DNA from: an uncultured Burkholderiales bacterium | GTDB taxonomy: Bacteria > Pseudomonadota > Gammaproteobacteria > Burkholderiales > Burkholderiaceae_D | Length of the DNA: 8,645 bases | Assembly (NCBI GenBank): GCA_903904635.1 | Contig: CAIVDH010000022.1 | Location: 1-8,645, forward strand | Direction of reading: 5' to 3' | Shown here: positions 5,494-8,645 of the stretch, piece by piece | Layout of the letters: each line of letters starts with the position of its first letter | How positions within the stretch are numbered: the stretch's first letter is position 1 | Position numbers and translations under genes: made by a program | Notes under the pieces: model-generated | The model's database searches: none | The model's input: the letters and a program-made list of their open reading frames with translations, nothing else | What the model was told of the DNA's origin: nothing

Positions 5494-7224
5494 TTGAAAA
5501 AATTTCTTGTCATTTTAACTCTCTCGCCATTGCTGCTGGCCTCTGCCTTCTCGCACGCTGCGCCAGGTGACGAGCCTGCACCTGCAATCCAGCTTGATGC
5601 GCTACCTTCACTGGCTTTGTCAGAAGAAGTGCTATTCAAATATCTTTCTGCTGAAATTGCTGATCAACGCGGCAATAGCCTCGCAGCTTACTCTACGATG
5701 ATGTCAATTGCGCGCAGCACACGTGATGCACGTCTGGCTCGCCGGGCCGCCGAGATGGCGATGAGTGGAAAACTCAGCGCCGAGGCTATTAAAGCCACGC
5801 GCCTGTGGCTGGAAGTCGCTCCCCATTCTGACGAAGCAGCACAAGTATTGCTGGGCCTGCAACTGGCGACCAACCAATCTGAAGAGGCAAAAAAATCATT
5901 GGCTTTGCGTCTGGCCAATAGCGAACCGTCGGCACGGCTAGGCGTTGTAGGTCAAATCCAGCGACTACTTGCGCGCATGCCCGATAAAGCAAAATCTGCA
6001 GCGCTACTCAAAGAACTACTTGAGCCCTATCGTGACATGCTGGATGTCAAATTGATTCTTGCCCAGCTGAGTATGACTGGTGGCGATCAACAAGCGGCAA
6101 TACGCGAAGCAAAAGAGGCGCTGGCAAAAAATCCACAATCAGAACTTGCTGCACTAACCTTGGCACAGGTAATTGGCGACAAAGCCGAAGCAGCAAAATC
6201 GCTCGCTGCGTTTCTGCAGAAAAATCCCAAGTCACGTGATGTGCGCATGGCTTATGCGCGGATACTGTTTGAGCAATCTAAATTAGAAGAAGCAAAAAAA
6301 GAATTTAAAACCCTGCTGCAGCAATTCCCACAAGACCAGACTGTGCTGTATGCAATGGGGTTATTGTCAGCACAGGCTAACGAACTGGCAGATGCAGAAC
6401 GTTATCTTTCAACCTATATAAAATCCCTTAATGGGCAAGCCGATTCTGATCGCGATGCGACGCAGGCGCTGATGATTCTTGCGCAAATTGCGGAAGATCG
6501 TAACGATCTGGATGGCGCATTGAAATGGGTCAATCTGGTCAAAACCACCGGCCAAAGCGGTCAGTTGGGTGCCATCCTGAAACGCGCTCAGCTCACAGCA
6601 AAATCAGGCAAGCTTGATGAAGCGCGTGAGTTGCTAAGCCAAACCGATGTTGAAAGCGATGATGAACGCGTCAAGCTTTTAATAGGCGAGGCGCAGCTAT
6701 TGCGTGATGTCGGCAAACTCAATGACGCCATGCATATCATGGAAGAAGCACTGGAGCGCTTCCCTGACAATACGGACTTGCTTTACGAGCACGCCATGAT
6801 TGCAGAAAAAAATAAGCAGCTCGATGTCATGGAACAATCGCTGCGGCAAATCATCAAACTCACGCCAGAAAATCCTCATCCTTACAATGCATTAGGCTAT
6901 TCGCTGGCAGATCGTGGCGAGCGTTTGCCTGAGGCTTATGATCTGATTAAAAAAGCACTGTCGCTGGCACCTGAAGATCCTTACATCATGGATAGCATGG
7001 GCTGGGTAGAGTTTCGCATGGGTCGTTTTGAAAAAGCAGAAGAAACACTACGCCGTGCTTTTGCAATTAAGCCCGATCCCGAAATCGCTGCACATCTCGG
7101 TGAAGTGCTATGGGTAAAAGGTCGCGAAGACGAAGCAAAAAAATTATGGCGTTCAGCTAGCGGCAAAGATCCTAAAAACGAAACGCTAAAAAGTACCCTG
7201 CTGCGTTTACAGGTAAAACTCTAA
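5494..7224 (+). CDS. exported tetratricopeptide-repeat protein
   Basis: The 576-residue protein begins at a TTG codon with a clear Sec signal peptide: Lys-Lys, a hydrophobic core (FLVILTLSPLLLASAF) and a likely cleavage after SHA at residue 22. There is no lipobox cysteine, so it should be soluble in the periplasm. The mature part is almost all helical repeats. The clearest TPR units are near 463-494 (NALGYSLAD...AYDLIKKALSLAPED), 497-528 (MDSMGWVEFRMGRFEKAEETLRRAF, positions 500-523) and 530-560; more degenerate repeats fill about 45-455. TPR proteins scaffold protein complexes; no enzyme motif is visible. A TPR gene of this kind sits next to lolB in many betaproteobacteria, which suggests a role in envelope or lipoprotein handling, but that is inference from context. 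lolB starts 19 bases after its stop. Confidence 0.9.
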   Translation: MKKFLVILTLSPLLLASAFSHAAPGDEPAPAIQLDALPSLALSEEVLFKYLSAEIADQRGNSLAAYSTMMSIARSTRDARLARRAAEMAMSGKLSAEAIKATRLWLEVAPHSDEAAQVLLGLQLATNQSEEAKKSLALRLANSEPSARLGVVGQIQRLLARMPDKAKSAALLKELLEPYRDMLDVKLILAQLSMTGGDQQAAIREAKEALAKNPQSELAALTLAQVIGDKAEAAKSLAAFLQKNPKSRDVRMAYARILFEQSKLEEAKKEFKTLLQQFPQDQTVLYAMGLLSAQANELADAERYLSTYIKSLNGQADSDRDATQALMILAQIAEDRNDLDGALKWVNLVKTTGQSGQLGAILKRAQLTAKSGKLDEARELLSQTDVESDDERVKLLIGEAQLLRDVGKLNDAMHIMEEALERFPDNTDLLYEHAMIAEKNKQLDVMEQSLRQIIKLTPENPHPYNALGYSLADRGERLPEAYDLIKKALSLAPEDPYIMDSMGWVEFRMGRFEKAEETLRRAFAIKPDPEIAAHLGEVLWVKGREDEAKKLWRSASGKDPKNETLKSTLLRLQVKL

Positions 7225-7243
7225 GGCCGCCGGCAGATAATTC

Positions 7244-7828
7244 ATGCGTATTTTTCTTATTGCAGCAGCTTTGCTAATTAGCGCTTGCAGCACACCACCG
7301 CAGCAGCGTTCGGCAAACCTGCCGCAATTACCACCGGTCTATCACGAAGATATTTCACTAACAGGCAGGTTGTCGGTCAGCTATCAGCAAAATGGCAAGG
7401 CGCAAGCTTTGCAGGGCAAATTCAGCTGGGACCAACACAAAGACACGACGCATATCGCTCTGTTCTCGCCACTGGGACAAACTATTGCGCAGATTGCGAT
7501 TTCACCTGCCATGGCTACGTTGAAACAAGCCGGTTCTCCTATGCGCGTGGCTGCCGATATTAATTCGCTAACGCTTGATGCATTAGGTTGGCCGATGCCG
7601 GTAGCGGGCTTGCGTGATTGGCTGCAAGGCTACAGCCGAGATGCGCGCGGAATCAAGCCAGTCTCAAGTGCTGCTTTTCAAAGCGCGGATTGGCAAATAA
7701 ATTATGTCAGCTGGCAGGATGAGCCTGGGGCTGCAAAATTTCCTAAGCGCATAGATCTCAGACATGCCAGCGCCAGTGCCGGCATGATAGGTCTGAAGAT
7801 TGTGATCGACACGTGGCTGCCCAAGTAA
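7244..7828 (+). CDS. lolB: outer-membrane lipoprotein receptor LolB
   Basis: The 194-residue product has a lipoprotein signal peptide, [15 protein letters not shown], with the lipobox ISAC and lipidated Cys15; Ser at +2 predicts sorting to the outer membrane. The mature part fits Lol[21 protein letters not shown] (39-58), FSWDQ (60-64), [12 protein letters not shown] (73-84), [16 protein letters not shown] (114-129) and a C-terminal KRIDLRH (168-174). LolB accepts lipoproteins from the periplasmic carrier LolA and inserts them into the outer membrane. It is a little shorter than E. coli LolB (207). The start is fixed by the signal peptide; GGCAG upstream is a modest ribosome binding site. The stop codon overlaps the ispE start by one base (TAATG). 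Recognition is by pattern and by the ispE neighbour. Confidence 0.93.
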   Translation: MRIFLIAAALLISACSTPPQQRSANLPQLPPVYHEDISLTGRLSVSYQQNGKAQALQGKFSWDQHKDTTHIALFSPLGQTIAQIAISPAMATLKQAGSPMRVAADINSLTLDALGWPMPVAGLRDWLQGYSRDARGIKPVSSAAFQSADWQINYVSWQDEPGAAKFPKRIDLRHASASAGMIGLKIVIDTWLPK

Positions 7829-8645
7829 TGGAACTGGTTTGCCCGGCTCCTGCCAAACTGAATTTATTCCTGCATATAATTGGCAGACGTGCTGATCATT
7901 ATCACTTGCTACAGTCGGTATTCCAGCTCATTGATTTGTCTGACACTTTGCGTTTCTCTTTGCGCACAGATGGTCTGATTCACAGACTTAATGATGTGCC
8001 AGAAGTGCCGGCAGAATCTGATTTAATCGTGCGCGCCGCCAGAGTACTGCAGGCTGCCGCAAAAACCAAGGGCATGCAGGTAGCCGGTGCTGACATTGCG
8101 ATTGAAAAAAATATACCGATGGGTGGTGGCTTAGGCGGCGGCTCTTCTGATGCGGCCACTACCCTGATTGCGCTAAATCATCTTTGGCAAACTGGCTTAT
8201 CCCGAACCGAGCTCATGCTGTTAGGCTTGCAACTGGGTGCGGATGTGCCTTTTTTTCTGCTGGGTGAAAACGCTTTTGTTGAAGGAATAGGTGAACAGTT
8301 AACAGCATTGACGACACCAGAGGCCTGGTTCTTGGTCATACATCCCGGTGTTTCAGTGCCTACACCCGTTATTTTCGGATCGCCTGATTTGACACGCGAC
8401 ACCAAAGCGGTCAAAATAACGGACTTTTCGACGGGCCTCTCGGGATTCGGACATAATGATTTGCAAGCAGTCGCGGCAAAAAGTTTTCCGGCAGTCGCAG
8501 AGTCTTTGTTGTGGCTTTCGAAATTTGGCAGTGCAAGAATGACTGGTTCGGGCGCGTGTGTATTTTCCACCTTCTCAACCGAAGCCGAGGCAGCGCAAGT
8601 GTTGGATCAGGTGCCTGCTGGTTGGCGTGCATGGAAAGTCAGGGC
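7828..8645 (+). CDS. ispE: 4-diphosphocytidyl-2-C-methyl-D-erythritol kinase IspE (3' end cut by window)
   Basis: The frame is open from ATG 7828 to the window edge, 272 complete codons plus two bases. Features of this GHMP kinase are [11 protein letters not shown] with Lys10, the glycine-rich phosphate loop [14 protein letters not shown] at 97-110, LGADVPFF with catalytic Asp139, GHNDLQ (208-213) and MTGSGACVF (238-246). IspE phosphorylates CDP-methylerythritol at the 2-hydroxyl with ATP, the fourth step of the MEP pathway to isoprenoids. Relative to a usual length near 283 only about ten residues are missing. One oddity is RADHYH at 21-26 where most members have RADGYH: His24 replaces the glycine just before the Tyr-His pair that holds the cytosine ring. 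The one-base overlap with lolB implies translational coupling. In related genomes a glutamine tRNA and prs often follow, but they would lie outside the window. Confidence 0.95.
   Translation, partial: MELVCPAPAKLNLFLHIIGRRADHYHLLQSVFQLIDLSDTLRFSLRTDGLIHRLNDVPEVPAESDLIVRAARVLQAAAKTKGMQVAGADIAIEKNIPMGGGLGGGSSDAATTLIALNHLWQTGLSRTELMLLGLQLGADVPFFLLGENAFVEGIGEQLTALTTPEAWFLVIHPGVSVPTPVIFGSPDLTRDTKAVKITDFSTGLSGFGHNDLQAVAAKSFPAVAESLLWLSKFGSARMTGSGACVFSTFSTEAEAAQVLDQVPAGWRAWKVR

Noticed and set aside
7285..7563. 92-codon plus-strand frame within lolB
   Set aside because: It is a shifted frame inside the lipobox-bearing LolB gene and has no independent support.
8178..8632. minus-strand frames opposite ispE
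   Set aside because: The plus strand encodes an IspE with all GHMP kinase motifs that runs to the window edge; the minus frames are shadows.

Overview
The window looks like a stretch of core chromosome from a betaproteobacterium. The evidence is the run of recognisable housekeeping genes, their order (ptsN-hprK-rapZ, then a LON-domain protein, mutY, mutM, a TPR protein, lolB, ispE), and base composition near 50% GC by eye. An order such as Nitrosomonadales is possible, but that is a guess from general familiarity with the gene order. No mobile element, phage gene, CRISPR array, rRNA or tRNA is visible. No gene-free stretch exceeds 300 bases; the longest gap is the queF-ptsN spacer, about 170 bases.

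Layout. Bases 1-120 are the last 39 codons of queF (queuosine biosynthesis). After a spacer with a strong -10 box comes a plus-strand regulatory cluster: ptsN (EIIA-Ntr), hprK (HPr kinase/phosphorylase), rapZ (GTPase-like/RNA-binding adaptor) and a stand-alone LON substrate-binding-domain protein. Facing these on the minus strand are mutY and mutM, the two DNA glycosylases of the 8-oxoguanine (GO) repair system, with mutM upstream of mutY. Divergent from mutM is a plus-strand group: an exported TPR-repeat protein starting at TTG, the outer-membrane lipoprotein receptor lolB, and ispE of the MEP isoprenoid pathway. ispE overlaps lolB by one base (TAATG) and is cut by the right edge of the window a few residues before its expected end.

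How the genes fit together. ptsN and hprK belong to the regulatory side of the phosphotransferase system. RapZ links to amino-sugar and cell-envelope control in enterics. LolB and probably the TPR protein serve the envelope, and IspE supplies isoprenoid precursors needed for undecaprenyl carriers among other things. MutM and MutY act in sequence on oxidised guanine.

I see no evidence for a new defence, mobile or biosynthetic system. What deserves a second look is small-scale: promoter-proximal -10 boxes that suggest leaderless or near-leaderless starts for rapZ and a tiny leader ORF before ptsN, repeat structure in the mutM/TPR divergent promoter region and in the convergent LON/mutY spacer, an unusual Gly-to-His change beside the substrate-binding Tyr-His pair of IspE, and a RapZ without the basic C-terminal tail known from E. 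coli.
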